A stretch of DNA of 64,000 nt, taken from the NCBI GenBank assembly GCA_026119855.1, contig JAOWBW010000027.1:2954623-3018622 (forward strand). The letters are read 5' to 3'. The notes under the pieces were generated by a model. That model worked only from the letters and a program-made list of their open reading frames with translations. It was not told the DNA's origin and did no database searches. Positions 10,575-22,627 of the stretch are shown here, in pieces (the stretch's first letter is position 1; every line of letters begins with the position of its first letter). The stretch comes from Campanula takesimana. Taxonomy: Eukaryota > Streptophyta > Magnoliopsida > Asterales > Campanulaceae. The position numbers and the translations under genes are program-made.

Positions 10575-10581
10575 ATATATA
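10575..10581 (-). promoter_or_regulatory. Candidate TATA box of GAE
   Basis: CTATATATCC on the minus strand, about 210 bases before the GAE ATG, which would give a leader of roughly 180 bases. A second TATATA lies near 10,612. Inferred from position only. Confidence 0.4.
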
Positions 10582-10786
10582 GTGGTCATCCACAAACGCG
10601 TTAAAGGTGCGATATATAGGACGGCCAGATTGGAAAGAGAGTGGAAAATAGGACTCCCTCCATTCTAAAATGAAAATTAATTTGACTAAACCTAAATATG
10701 GAATTGTTTCTAGAGTTAAAAGACTTTTTTTCAATACATTCATTTTAATAGAGAAAGTAATCCACTCAAAATATATATATATATAA

Positions 10787-11048
10787 TACTCCCTCAATCT
10801 TATTTATATTAGCCACTTTTAATTTATTTTTTTTCAGTCAATACAAATAAATTTTGACCAAATATAAATGTCAATATAGTTATGGCAATGAAATTTTAAA
10901 AATTGATACTGATAAATCAACTTTAATAGTATGACTAGATTGTCAACTTTAATAGGATGACTAGATTGACATTAATATTTGATTAAAGAACACTCGTGTT
11001 GGCCCACAAAAATCAAAAGTGATCAATATAAATGAGACCGAATGAGTA
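10787..11048. mobile_element. Stowaway-like MITE
   Basis: TA-flanked, with ends CTCCCTCAATCTT and GAGACCGAATGAG. The interior has inverted words around TTTGACCAAATATAAATGTC. A weaker relative may lie at about 13,428-13,715. Confidence 0.75.
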
Positions 11049-11229
11049 AGAATAAAAATAACATAAATAAATGAATAATAGTACAAAATTGCAGGTAGAA
11101 GTCCATATAAAAACTAAAATCACATAAGGATTAATTCTTACTGCAAACTGAAGTTCTTCATGAACATTCAAGTTTATCCGGGAGCTAGTTATCTACTTCA
11201 TCAAACTAAAATTAAATAAATTTTGTAAA

Positions 11230-11543
11230 TACTCTCTCCGTTCCATTTGAAGCTTCACCATTTTGGTGATGACACACAAATTATATAAAGTGATGAGTGT
11301 AAGAAAAGTTGTGAGAGGGAAGAAGTTAGTGGGTATGACAAGTAGGCCTACAATTTAAATATGTTAGAGGGGAAAGTTTGTGAGTATGATAAGTGGGCCC
11401 CATAATTGAAGTATGTGAAAGGAAGAAGTGAGTGTGTATGACAAGTGGTGCCTATATTTTTTACCATTTTAGGAAAGGATGAAGCATTTAATGGGACACC
11501 CATTTGGATAAAAGGTGAAGCTTCAAATGAGACGGAGAGAGTA
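11230..11543. mobile_element. Stowaway-like MITE
   Basis: TA-flanked, with CTCTCTCCGTTCCATTTGAAG at the left and the inverted CTTCAAATGAGACGGAGAGAG at the right. The interior has three tandem-like blocks around GTATGACAAGTGG. Confidence 0.9.
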
Positions 11544-11656
11544 TTTATTTTGAGAATGAGGGGTACATTTAATACTAAACTCACTCAGCTTAACATAAAC
11601 TTAAACGACCCAATCGTTAATTCAATCACTTTAAAGTTAAAAACAACTCTAGCTAC

Positions 11657-12576
11657 TGGGGGTGGAAATGGTTCCGCTCAAACCGTGGTTCGGAAACAAG
11701 CCGAGCCAAACCGTGCACTTATGCGGTTTAGCTCGGTTTTGAAAATTGATAAACCACACGGTTCGGTTCGGCTCACGGTCTGACCCTTCAAGCCGAACCG
11801 ATCCGAACCGTTTCGAGCTGAACCACGAGCCGAACCGTGGAGCCGAGCTAGCTGAACCATAGAGCCCTTATATGGACCATAGATTAAATTTAGTGATTTA
11901 ATATGAACCGTTAGATTTTTTTAGGAAACCCTAAATGAGATACCCTATCGTCGACTGAGTATTCATTTTCACCAAATCGACAAGTTTCTCCGCAGCCATC
12001 CCTATCGTCTCCATTCTCTCATCTTCTTCAGTTCACCCACGGGCCATGACTTAGCTTCCGCCATCATCCTTCTACCCGCCGACGTCATTCCTCGGCCAAC
12101 GTCCTTCCTCATCTCACTCCTACGCAGGCCTCCCTATTCAAGAGAATCAAGACATCTGCTAATTGAAACTCTAGCTCGACCTTTCAATTTTCCGGCGATT
12201 AAAGGTAAGTTTCATCCCTTATGCTTCTTCTTGTAATTTCACTTCCAATTTTGCTGTCATATAAACATCAGTGTTTAATTTCTAAGGATTTATTGGATTT
12301 ATTTGCACTGTAACTTAAGATTACAGTCCTTGCTAGTGCTAAATGGTATAGTATGGTGTAAGAATTGTGGTTTAAACCACGGTTTAAGTCACGGTTTAAA
12401 CTGTAAAATCAGACCTTGGTTCAAACCGAGCCGAGCCGAACGATGATGGTTTAGCTCAGCTCGTCTTGGACTATTTTGTGTGTTCAGCTCGGTTTGGGAT
12501 TTCTCCAAACCGATGTATAGCGGTTTGGCTTCTAATTTACCCCAAACCAAGCTAAACCGAATCATTTCCACCCCTA
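11657..12576. mobile_element. Non-autonomous hAT element, 920 bp, with 8-bp target duplication
   Basis: The element runs from TGGGGGTGGAAATGG to the inverted end CATTTCCACCCCTA and is flanked by CTAGCTAC on both sides (11,649-11,656 and 12,577-12,584). Both subterminal zones are packed with CGGTTT/AACCGAGC words, typical of hAT transposase-binding regions. The centre (about 11,940-12,205) is less AT-rich and ends in an AAAGGTAAGT donor-like site, as if a leader exon survives from a larger element or a captured gene. No transposase frame remains. Confidence 0.85.
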
Positions 12577-12584
12577 CTAGCTAC

Positions 12585-13186
12585 ACACAAAGCCATCATT
12601 TAAATCAATTTACACTTTCATTTCAAATTTTGATTCAAAATAATTTTGAGGTTTATTTATTATTTTTACTTTCAATAATCATTTATTATTAAATAGATTC
12701 ATCATAAAATTCTGTTTAAAAATTTAATTATTTTAACACGTTAACTTTAAAAAACATTTCTCTTAAAAAAGTCTTTAAATTTAATTTTGAGAACGTTAAT
12801 TGTATACAGATACAATGGACTGAGAGTGGCTAACTATGACTGAAGACAATGGTGGCTACGCGCCCATGTTATAAAGCAAAGTTGCTGTGTAGTGTCACCA
12901 TCTACTTTCTTCATTTTTATTAGTTGCTAGGTTGTCGACCTCTGTTTTAATTAATCTAAAGTTTCTTTTTCTTGCCTATAATAAATGGCAAAAATGATGT
13001 TTAGCAATCATTAACAAGTTTTGTTGTTTTATTAACACACATCGATTAGATTAAATCTCAGTTAATTCTTTTAATTTGTATTTTATTCAAAAGAGTATTA
13101 TCCTTATTTAATAAATTATCATACCGACCACTTTAAATATTTTTCCTATTTTTTTTTTCTGAGAGAGACCACTTTATATTTTAGAT
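12585..13186. other. AT-rich intergenic DNA
   Basis: No gene or repeat boundary recognised. Confidence 0.6.
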
Positions 13187-13195
13187 TACGTGCAT

Positions 13196-13394
13196 GAGAA
13201 AATTTTGGCGGAAGAGAAAATTTTGGGGGAAACTAGTTTCTCCCTAAGTTATAAAAAGTCATGCTTTTATAGGGGTTAAAGTTTAGGGTTTAGGGTTTAA
13301 AGTTTAGGGTTTAGACCTTTTAGAGTTTAAGAAGGGTTAAAAAACAGGACTTTTTTATAACTTATGGAGGAACTAGTTTCCCCAAAACCAACTC
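13196..13394. mobile_element. Mutator-type MITE with telomere-like core and 9-bp target duplication
   Basis: TACGTGCAT flanks both sides (13,187-13,195 and 13,395-13,403). The arms carry TTTTGGGGGAAACTAGTTTC and TATAAAAAGTC, inverted at the other end. The first 17 bases of the left end (GAGAAAATTTTGG..) are duplicated in tandem. The core at 13,273-13,320 has several TTTAGGG words, the plant telomere unit. Confidence 0.85.
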
Positions 13395-13403
13395 TACGTG
13401 CAT

Positions 13404-14055
13404 AGTGTGATAAGCCCAAAGATTATATACCTCCTGCCTCCCAATATAAATGTCAAATTTTCAATTTTGATTCGGTCTAAATTTTTTTTTATATATATTA
13501 AAAGTTGAGGCGGATGGATGTGGATTCGCCACGTGGGCATTTTTTTGTTGTTGCTAAAGGATGCTTTTGGTGAAGACATGTCATCACCGCCTTAACAATT
13601 TTTGGAGAAAAATTATAGCAATTTTTAGAATTTATTGTGATGATTCGATTAACATTAGTGTTTAGTCAAAGATCACTTGTATTGACCATAAATGGTCAAA
13701 TGAAATTATCTATTCGAGAATGTCGTATAACTACATTTCTATTTTGGGATAGTTATACTCCCTCCGTTTCAAAATATGTATATTGTTTTAGGAGTTAAGT
13801 TTTGTTTCATAATACTTGACGATGACTGCAATATCTACCCGTGACAGTAGAGTACTCACATTTTAATAGATTTCTCTGATTTACAATTATAAATAATAAT
13901 ATGCTCTCCATTATTATGATAAAAAATTTGTTATAGATTTTACTGTTTTAAATTTCAATAAGTGAATTTATTTCAATTTTCCTCAACATAATGTTTTAGT
14001 CCACTGCATTTATTTTAATTTATACTGAATAAATCAACGCTTACCTTCTTCTTCT

Positions 14056-14091
<36 letters not shown>

Positions 14092-14860
14092 TAGGCACAC
14101 AAATACCCTTTAAGCACCTTTTTTATGTCAATGAATTACTCTCTCTCATAATAAGTACATAATAAGTATCACATTTTATTTTTATTTCAAGCTAAATGAG
14201 ATTAATTTTATTGTGTTTGTGCATGATGGCTAATTATTCTTTCAAGCATTACAAAACATGAAAGAAAAGAGTACAAAAGAAAGAAGGGTCAACTTCGCAT
14301 AGTTGTTTTCACAGATGATAGAACTAAATCACTAATGCACAATAATTGTAAATGGTGATTATGTCAAGATGTTGATTAATTAACCATCAAATTAATTTTT
14401 TGAAAGAAAAAACCAACCAAATTAATTATGATTTTTCTTAATATGAAATGATCTTTCTACTCTCTCTTTTTCAATATGAAGGCATTTTAAGCAATACTAT
14501 TAGGTTAGTTTAATTATCTGAATGAACATCAAATAGCTATTATTGATAGTATAATAATGATGTATGAAAAATAAATTTTAAACTTTTATTAAGATAATTA
14601 AAATAATTTAACGTCTTAAGATACACACCTCTCTGTTTTGGTCAATTATATTAAGAAAAAAACCGTAGACGGATATATTTAGAATTTGTCTGGTGCACAG
14701 TTTTGAAAACAGAGATCTTTCTAAATAGAGCTTCTTTTTGTATGCTACTATTTTGAGCGGTTAAAAATGGCTAAGATTTTTAAAAAGCTCCACTTAAAAA
14801 CTCTCTATTGATATGCTTAATTAGCAAAAAGCTGATTCCTTCTTAATTCATTTTGAACGC
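13404..14860. other. AT-rich intergenic DNA with Stowaway relics
   Basis: No gene seen. There is a possible degraded Stowaway at about 13,428-13,715, a lone CTCCCTCCGTTTC end at 13,758, a T run of about 35 bases at 14,057-14,092 and a degraded copy of the 2,761-type element at about 14,462-14,635. Confidence 0.55.
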
Positions 14861-14879
14861 ACCGTTCTACAAAATGAGC

Positions 14880-16260
14880 CCTTAGCCTACGACCCGCCCG
14901 CCCGCCTGCCAGCTGGCATTTTGAAGAAAAAAAACCTTCAATAACTTTAAAATGAAATATCTTGTGATTTTGAAGTAAAAAAATATGAAAATACTGTTGT
15001 ATTCTTTTTGACGAGATGAATCAAAATAGCACTCGGATGATATGGTTTATTATTTTATTTATTTTTTGTAAAATCATATTTGTAAAAAAAAAAAAAAGGA
15101 AAAAAAGATGAGCTGTTTGTCGCTTGAATGTAACATTTGATATGAAGAAATGTAACAGTTAGAATCCAGAAAAAGTAACAGTTTTTATTGTAAAATGCAA
15201 CAGTAATTATGAAGAAAATTTAAAATAGTTTGATTTTTTATTTGTAGAGAAAGTGACAATTGCAACGTAACAGATTATATATATAAATATAGTTTGTTCT
15301 TCAAATGAATGTAACAGTTTTTTTTAGAAGAAATATTATTTTTTTTCCTTTTTAAAAAAGTAAGATTTTGTATATAAAATATAATAATCATTTCAAGTTA
15401 ATACTTTTAGAATAGAAATTAAGGCTGGATGTAGCAATTGAACTTCTGTGATATACTAGTAGTTTGAAAAAAAATATAATATTTTGATTATTATTATTTT
15501 TAGAGAAAGTAACAATTGAAATGTAACCTATTATATACATGAATATAATTTGCTCTACAAATAATTATTTTTATAGGAAATGTTATACTATATTTCTTTT
15601 CTTTTACGAAGGTAAGAATTTTCTATACAATACTCCCTCCGTCCCACCTCACTTGGACTTATTTCCATTTTGGTCCTTCCCACTTCAATTGAGACTCCTC
15701 AAAATGGTAATTTTTTAATAATTTTATATTCAATCTACCCCACCCACTCATTCTCTCTCTTCATTTTCCACCACACAATTCATTCAACCAACCTACTATT
15801 AACCCCACTCATTCTCTCTTTTCATTTTCTACCACACATTTTTCTTAGTATATTATTTTTCCTTAGTTATTGTGTCCACCTCTTAGGTCTCAAGTGAGGT
15901 GGGACGGAGGAAGTATGTTATAATATTTTTAAAGTACAAACATGTGGTAAGTCAATATTACCAAACTAAATCAAATTACCTCTACGAATAATGCAATTCC
16001 AATCTGATGGTTAACTTTAATTTTTTTTTCTGCAAAACTATGATTACATCTCAAAATAAAAACTGTTACATTTCAATATAAAAAATGTTACACTCTTTTT
16101 ACGGCAAGTGTTACATTTATAGACGAGGAAAAAATTATGGTTTTTTAAGGTTATAACAATAGTTGAAAACTCTATTAAAAAAACTGCTAGTTTGATTTGT
16201 CTCATTGAAACGAACCCAACAGTGTTTTCAATTATTATTTTTCAACTTCAAAATCTCCGT
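14880..16260. repeat. Second copy of the TGTAACAC repeat, interrupted by a Stowaway
   Basis: The GC-rich edge (CCCGCCCGCCCGCCTG) and the block at 14,930-15,060 match 6,590-6,730 in inverse orientation. Degenerate TGTAACA words follow to 15,560 and resume at 16,045-16,120 after the Stowaway at 15,631-15,915. Boundaries are approximate. Confidence 0.45.
15631..15915. mobile_element. Stowaway-like MITE (CCCACCTCACTTG subfamily)
   Basis: TA-flanked, with CTCCCTCCGTCCCACCTCAC and the inverted GTGAGGTGGGACGGAGGAAG. The interior repeats CACTCATTCTCTCT and CATTTTCYACCACACA. Same subfamily as 25,100, 27,429 and 45,657. Confidence 0.92.
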
Positions 16261-16280
16261 TACATATCAATTGTCCCCAC

Positions 16281-16802
16281 TGTTGGAATAGAGATTTGGA
16301 GGAAACAAAAGAAAAGAAGGGAAGAAGGCTGGAGGAGCAAGATCCGGCCGGACCACCATAGGGACCCGGCCGGACCTATGTGATCCAGTCGGACTATGCA
16401 AGCTACCCGGGCGGATCCTGGCCTTGGCGAGAAAAGTGGATTTTCGACGTAATCAAAGTCCGACCGAGTCAAGGATTAGGTCCGGCCGGACCCCCCCGGA
16501 TGGAAAAAATGGATGTTTTTCGGGATTCATTTGTTGTTTAGGTTTAGGTCTTATTCTAGGTTGGCTATATAAGCAGGGTTCTGCCCCAAAAAAACTCATG
16601 CAACTCTATATTAACATATTATAGTGCAAGATCCTGGTTTGGTAGTACCCCCAGATGTAGTCAAAAATATTGACGAACTTGGTAAACAATTCTTTATGTT
16701 CTCTTTACTGTTTTTGCTTTATTATTATTTCTTTCTTGTTGGGTTTCCGGATTATATTTTCGCGATCTGTTTGTAATTGGAGCTAGGGTCTATACGACAA
16801 CA
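16281..16802 (+). mobile_element. Solo LTR of a retrotransposon, 522 bp
   Basis: Starts TGTTGGAATA and ends ACGACAACA, the TG..CA form of an LTR. A TATA-like CTATATAAGCAG lies near 16,565. The flanks CCCAC and ACCAC differ at one of five positions, fitting an eroded 5-bp duplication. It contains several CCGGCCGGACC words. No internal retrotransposon region follows, so it is a recombined solo LTR. Confidence 0.6.
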
Positions 16803-17339
16803 ACCACTCTGTTGCAATTCTGGAATATCTTAAAGGTAACAATTTAATTTCAAAAATGGTATACACTTAAAAAAAAACCATAGCGTTACGATGGTGCATC
16901 ATAGAGTATGTAAGTACAGTAACTTTTTGTTTTATATATATAGTGGGAATAATACCGTCGCCAATTGGCTATTGAAAAGTCTAAGTCGGGAAGAGAACTA
17001 TTCCAACTCTAAATTCGGTTGATAGTTTAAGTATTTTGTCAAGCTTACATTTGGAACCATATAATTTATCGGATTTTCTTATATTATCATATTGTAATTG
17101 TAATGACCCTTTGTTTTGATTTTGGTGTACTCCTTCAAACACTTGAAAGTTGAAATCACTACAACTGCACCACAAAGGACAATAATAGAAATTGCCTATA
17201 AGAAAAGATTATTCATGTACTCCTCCTCTCCTGTTTTCAGAAACACGATCTCAATTTTGATGGAATTATAAAATTGGGATTGATTCACGATAAAAACTAA
17301 CATCTATCAGTAATAATTTCTTAAATCTTAAAAAAATAG

Positions 17340-17601
17340 TACTACCTCTGTCCCTAAATGAGTGTCCAAATTTCATTTTAAGGGACACTGAAAATCTCAA
17401 CTTTTTGAACAATTTGGTAACAACGATTCATATATAATCTTGTAATCTCCTTTCCAAACCTTTAGTTTGGCACGTATAAAAAAACCGGTGAAAAAAATTT
17501 CGAAAAAAAAACGTTTAGGGAGAAAGTTATGTTAAAAAAGATACTCATTTAGGGACAAAGATTTTTTGAAAATGGACACTCATTTAGGGACAGAGGGAGT
17601 A
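17340..17601. mobile_element. Stowaway-like MITE (CCCTAAATGAGTGTCC subfamily)
   Basis: TA-flanked, with CTACCTCTGTCCCTAAATG and the inverted CATTTAGGGACAGAGGGAG. Same subfamily as 24,569 and the outer element at 34,779. Confidence 0.9.
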
Positions 17602-17736
17602 GTTAAATTCGCACAAAATCTTAATCAAAGTCAAACTGAGTTAAACCACTAAGAATAAAATGAATTAATTTATGGGAATTGGAGATTATTTGGTTTATAA
17701 ATTGAATGAAGCATTTACTAATATAAGACTTAGGAG

Positions 17737-18485
17737 GGCCTGTTTGGTAACCCAATTCATCTCTTAATTTGGAACACTTTAAGAGATTAAAAAATTAAGC
17801 TTGTTTGGTAAGGAAAATTTCAATCACTTAAACTGTTAAGATTTTCTTAAAACAAGCTATTAATTTTAAGCTAGTATTGCAAGTCTTAACAAGGTAACAG
17901 GAGGTAAGATAAAAAAGGGAATGGGTTCAACCCCACTCATCAACATTTTTGTTTATTTAATGTTACTTTATTTTGTTGAAATATTTTATTTTTTCAAACA
18001 AATTAAATATGATATAATTAAAATGAAATTATTTTTATATTATGGATTTTGATAATATTTTACTTGAGTATCATAATTTAATTTTATCAAAAAAAAAAAT
18101 GTCAAAGGTTAGTAAAATTGATCAAAATAGCGAAGATGACTTTTATTAATGCGGGACAAATGAAAAACCCGATAAAAAACTGTTCAAAATATTATTATTA
18201 TCGGTCCAAATAAAAGATAATTTGATAAATAATATTTTTAAATTATAATTATTTATTTTAAAAATACGACTATTTTTGTTTGAGGATAAACAAACAGAAT
18301 AATCAAATGAAAGAGATGAGACTAATTTTTGAGTGTTTTTTTACAATTTTAAATAAATTTAGATGTATGTAGTTTGTCAGTACCAAACAATTGAAGTCTT
18401 ACAAATTCAGCAACTTAATGATTTCAGCTCTACTTTTTCAGCTCTACATTTTCAGAGCTTAATTTTCAGCTTTACCAAACAGGCA
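17737..18485. mobile_element. Probable hAT-type element with GCCTGTTTGGTAA ends
   Basis: GGCCTGTTTGGTAA at the left is mirrored by TTACCAAACAGGC at the right, about 745 bp apart; such ends are frequent in plant non-autonomous DNA elements. No target duplication visible and no coding content. The middle is very AT-rich. Confidence 0.5.
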
Positions 18486-18532
18486 AGCCAAAGTTCATTT
18501 GAGTTGAATATTGAAAACAAATTGAATGTAAT

Positions 18533-18568
<36 letters not shown>

Positions 18569-20548
18569 AAGGAATTGACTCTACTTCAACAAATAGTTTT
18601 CATACATATATATCACCCCTACTCAACTAACATCAACAAAATATTAACTCTTTTGCTTTCATTTTTGCTGAATTTGTGTTAAAATAAGTAAATGTCGTAT
18701 TGATAAGGATGAATAATATTGATGTGAAATGAATCTTTTTTCTTCAGAAAATGGAAAGGATGTTTAAATGCATCACCAATAACATTGCCATAGGCAGTAA
18801 CTAAACTAAATTTGAAACAAAAGTTGAATTAAGTTCAGTTCATTTAATTTATCATATGAGCTCTCGAAGCTGTATTAACTTAAGATTTTACCCAAATTAG
18901 ACAAGGTTAGCAACTAATTGTGAGCTAAAGAGGGTCTAAATCAAGCGACATTTAATATCTCTTTTACATGAAAAGTCAGAGGTTCAATCCCCGCCAGATG
19001 CACGTTCAAGTTTAAAGAACATTCTTGTAAGTTGTAATAGTTTAAGACATTCTTTAATAATTAAGAAACTTGGTTTAGCCTATGTGACACATGATTAAAT
19101 TACAAATTATTACTTTTTAAAGATTATCAATATCCGAACATTACCTTGCATGTTAACTAATCTAGTTTGGATCGTGTAAAATCACAAGGACCGCAAAACA
19201 TTCTTGACAGAGTTTTAGAGCGCTACAAGGTAACAAAATATAAAAAGTAATTATTTTATGTATTCCCTCCATTGAAAAAATAAAACCTCGTTTATTTTTT
19301 ATTTTCAACTCTTGTTCAAATTTGAATTGGTGGGTGTATCATAAATAAAACAATTCAAGTTGTTTGTTTTTTTCTTCAATTCAGATCAGAATACCTCTTA
19401 TTTGCCACTTAATTTTCAGATGTAAAACTATCACTTATTTGCCTCTTAAATGATCATTTTCATTTGTATCTCTTCCATAAACTCGTAATTCAAAAAATTC
19501 CCCACTCAAACACAAGATCAACAACCATTCATCCAATGTCTCTTCACCATTCAATGTTGTGATTCTAATTTCATATGTGAAATTCAGATGAATAATCAAA
19601 CAGCTTGAGTAGTTTAGAAATCAGTTTTCAGAAGTTACCTCTTATAAATTCACCCGTGAAATCAGATTTCGGGACTTAACAGTTAAAAAAATCAAACTCC
19701 ACCTAAGTGCCTTACACACTTCTTTTTACCTATAGTGGTTCGCTTATTTCCAAAAAAAAAAATTATAAATTATAAATGTTTTCTTGTATTTTCATAAAAT
19801 TGTATCTTAATAATTTATGTAATATTGAAAATGCAATATTTCTTGAATTGACTACTTCATAGAAAGGTGAAAGAGGAAAAAGTAGCTCTTATTTTTTATT
19901 TTTACTTTCTTAAAACAAGGAAAGTATTCTCAAATATCAATCTCACCACAAAGCCCAAAAAAATTCACAACAAATATATTTTTTTTCTTTTTGTGCAAAA
20001 AAATTTCTTAACATTTTAAGTGAAAAACTTATTTTACACTCGTTTTAGTGTAAACATGTTTTCATCCCTTAATGTAAAGCATAATCTCTTAATGCAAAAC
20101 AAGGTTTACACATTACTTAGTATATAACATATTTTTCGTAAGATTGACTTACGTTTTAATAGAGTTCTTAATTTAATCTCAAGAATATCTTAGCTTAACA
20201 AAATGTCAGCAAACCGTGTAGATAAAAGTCTTCCATTCAATTGCATGCTCTTGACATTTTGATGAATGTCTAATTTTGATCAAAATAAATTGAATATTCA
20301 TTTAAGATTTAGGACGAAGGAAATATTTGATACTAGAGAAATACTAGTTCTTCAGTTCTAAAGTAATAGTTTCCTTCTTTTTTTTTTTTTTCTTCTCAAA
20401 AAGTAAGTCTTATATTAAAATTAGCACTTTAAAATTACTGAATTTGTAAAATTTATAATATAATTTTAAAATATTTAAAAAAAAATTAAACAAAATTAGA
20501 AAAGAGAGAGTACATTCTATCATCTAGAAAATAATGACACTGTTTCAT
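18486..20548. other. AT-rich intergenic DNA without recognised genes
   Basis: No coding exon pattern on either strand. It holds a T run at 18,533-18,564, a lone Stowaway-like stub near 19,262 and an isolated T-arm-like GAGGTTCAATCCCCGCC at about 18,979-18,995 without a tRNA fold. Confidence 0.55.
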
Positions 20549-20757
20549 TACTCCCTCCGTCCCATACTTATTGCTATCAAATGGGAGTGCACAGAGATTA
20601 AGAAAATATGTTAGAAAAGTAAGTATTGTGAGTGGGTAGAGAGAGAAAATAAGTTAGTGGATAAGATAGAGAAAAATGAATATTTTGAATAAGTAGCAAT
20701 AAGTATAGGACGCTCAAAATAGAAATAAATAGCGGTAAATATGAGACGGAAGGAGTG
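20549..20757. mobile_element. Stowaway-like MITE
   Basis: CTCCCTCCGTCCCATACTTA at the left and an inverted TGAGACGGAAGGAG at the right. The left TA is intact and the right one reads TG. Confidence 0.85.
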
Positions 20758-20978
20758 TACCAGGGAAAAAATATACTAGGATGAAATGAAAACAGGCGTG
20801 TTAATGGGGACATTTCAGTAATTTGGAACCTAAATTGATAATAATTGTCCGAACATGTGCTCCATACAATTGGCTGGTTAACTGGTTTTGGAAAGGATAA
20901 AATTTAATGTGACTGGGGCACATAGAAATCGCAGCACATCACCGGCTGACCAAGAAAACTACCCCCAAAATTTAGTAA

Positions 20979-21253
20979 TACCTCCCTCTCTTTTTGAAAA
21001 GAAAATGAGTTGTACACGAGAATTAAATAATGAATAATAGTGAATAGTTGATGTGTGTGTGAAAAGTAAAGTAGAAAAAAAAACAAGGTAGGTAATACTA
21101 TACATTGATTGATGTTGTGAGTATGAAAGTAAAGTAGGAGAAATAAAATGAGGGAAGTGAATAGTAAAAATTTGATATTTTAGGAAAATGTGATTTATCA
21201 ATGCGACGCCCAAAAAGGAAATTTGTGCATATAGTTATGGGACGAAGGGAGTA
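20979..21253. mobile_element. Stowaway-like MITE
   Basis: TA-flanked, with ends CCTCCCTCTCTTTTT and GGGACGAAGGGAG. The interior has repeated GTGTGAAAAGTAAAGTAG words. Confidence 0.75.
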
Positions 21254-21514
21254 TATGTTTAAGAGTTTTATTTTAAATAAACGACAAATAATATTTTTAA
21301 ATTATTTTTATCCTTTTAATGCTTACAGTATACTCTAGATAACTTTTTTTATACTTTGACCAAATAATTTAAATAATAATAAAAAAATGTGGACATATAT
21401 TCTGGGACAGAGAGAGTATAAATAGATCAATGCTTAACTAATCTATTTTTCACTCACTTCACTTGATTTGTGAATAAGATTTTAGATAATCCTCAATTCA
21501 CTTAAAAAATTACG

Positions 21515-22028
21515 CTTTTGTCTTAGAGTAAATTATCCACTTTTCGTTTTTATTTTGTCTGTAAATGACATTTTCTTTAAATGGCAAATAATATTTACTA
21601 TTCCTACCACTTATTCTCTTTCATACTTACTTTTATATCTACAACACCAATTAACTTACTACTACTTCCGTCCCACTTGAATTAAGATTTTTGGGTTGGA
21701 CACGGGGATTATGAAAAAAATGTTAGTGGAGTAGGTGTTGTGAGTATGAAAAGTAAAGTAGGAGAGGGAAAGCGAGGTAGAGAATAATGAGTGAAAAGTT
21801 GTTGTGATGTGAATGTGAATGTGAATGTGGGTCTCATTAAATAAAACACTTCAATTTTTGGGTTATCTTAATTAAATGGGACACCTAAAATGGAAATTTG
21901 TCTTAATTCGAGTGAGACGGAGGGAGTATACTCTACCCAACCTTATTTTCATACTCACATCACTTATATTATTTCTTAATTTTCGTGCAAATGAAATGAC
22001 GGGTATTTACAATTGAACGGAGGGAGTA
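21515..22028. mobile_element. Older Stowaway-like element interrupted by a younger one
   Basis: The right end TTGAACGGAGGGAG followed by TA (22,027-22,028) belongs to an element whose left part (around 21,520-21,659) is degraded but shares TGTAAATGACA with the right arm. The MITE at 21,660-21,928 sits inside it. Confidence 0.5.
21660..21928. mobile_element. Stowaway-like MITE (nested)
   Basis: TA-flanked, with CTACTTCCGTCCCACTTGAATTAAG at the left (first 20 bases shared inverted with the right) and CGAGTGAGACGGAGGGAG at the right. It lies inside an older element. Confidence 0.9.
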
Positions 22029-22123
22029 TAATTTATTTATTTTCGTTCTTATAAACTTGTGCAACTAAAGTATGACACGTAACTCCCACTCGGGAACAAA
22101 ATGAGTAGTTTAGTAATGATTGG

Positions 22124-22159
<36 letters not shown>

Positions 22160-22419
22160 CAATAAATTTTATTACAAACTTATAATTATTCAATAAATAA
22201 ATAAATTTGCTAAAAAACAATAAATAACTAAAACAACAAATTCATCGAAATTGAGCATGGGTGGAAGAAAAGGGACAACCAGCACGATGGGTGTGTGGAT
22301 TCGGTTGAAAGTCCACTTTTGATGAAAAATTGGGCGGTGACCCATTAACTTATTTTGACTATTGTGCCCATTCCGTCGGTCCATCCCTAATTTTCTGACC
22401 CTCCCCATTACTAAAAATT

Positions 22420-22618
22420 GGATCCGGAACCGCTCCACTCAAATTAGCTACACCCCTCCACCTAACGGCTCCGATCAAAGCCACATAGGCGAGCAGTTTG
22501 GATGTGCGGCTAAGATGATTTCAATTTTTTGTGGGTCCCACCGACCTCGGACACATCTCAACCGTTGGTTCGGAACCATTGGATGGAGCTAACCGCTCGG
22601 TGCAGCGGTTCGAAATCC
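22420..22618. mobile_element. Mutator-type MITE, GGAtccGGAACCGCT family
   Basis: The left end GGATCCGGAACCGCTCCAC is mirrored by GCAGCGGTTCGAAATCC at the right. Inner blocks CACATAGGCGAGC, GATTTCAATTTTTTGTGGG and CATTGGATGGAGCT recur in inverse orientation in the copy at 59,632. Flanks CTAAAAATT and CAAAAAAAA agree at 6 of 9. Confidence 0.75.
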
Positions 22619-22627
22619 CAAAAAAAA

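Noticed and set aside
13756..13800. Lone Stowaway ends (also near 19,262, 23,806 and 59,069)
   Set aside because: No inverted partner end with TA could be found within a normal element length, so they are not listed as elements.
17921..17938. GGGTTCAACCCCACTC, a tRNA T-arm-like word, and GGTTCAATCCCCGCC at about 18,981
   Set aside because: No acceptor stem, D arm or A box at the right distance could be folded around either; they may be tRNA or SINE scraps, but cannot be supported.
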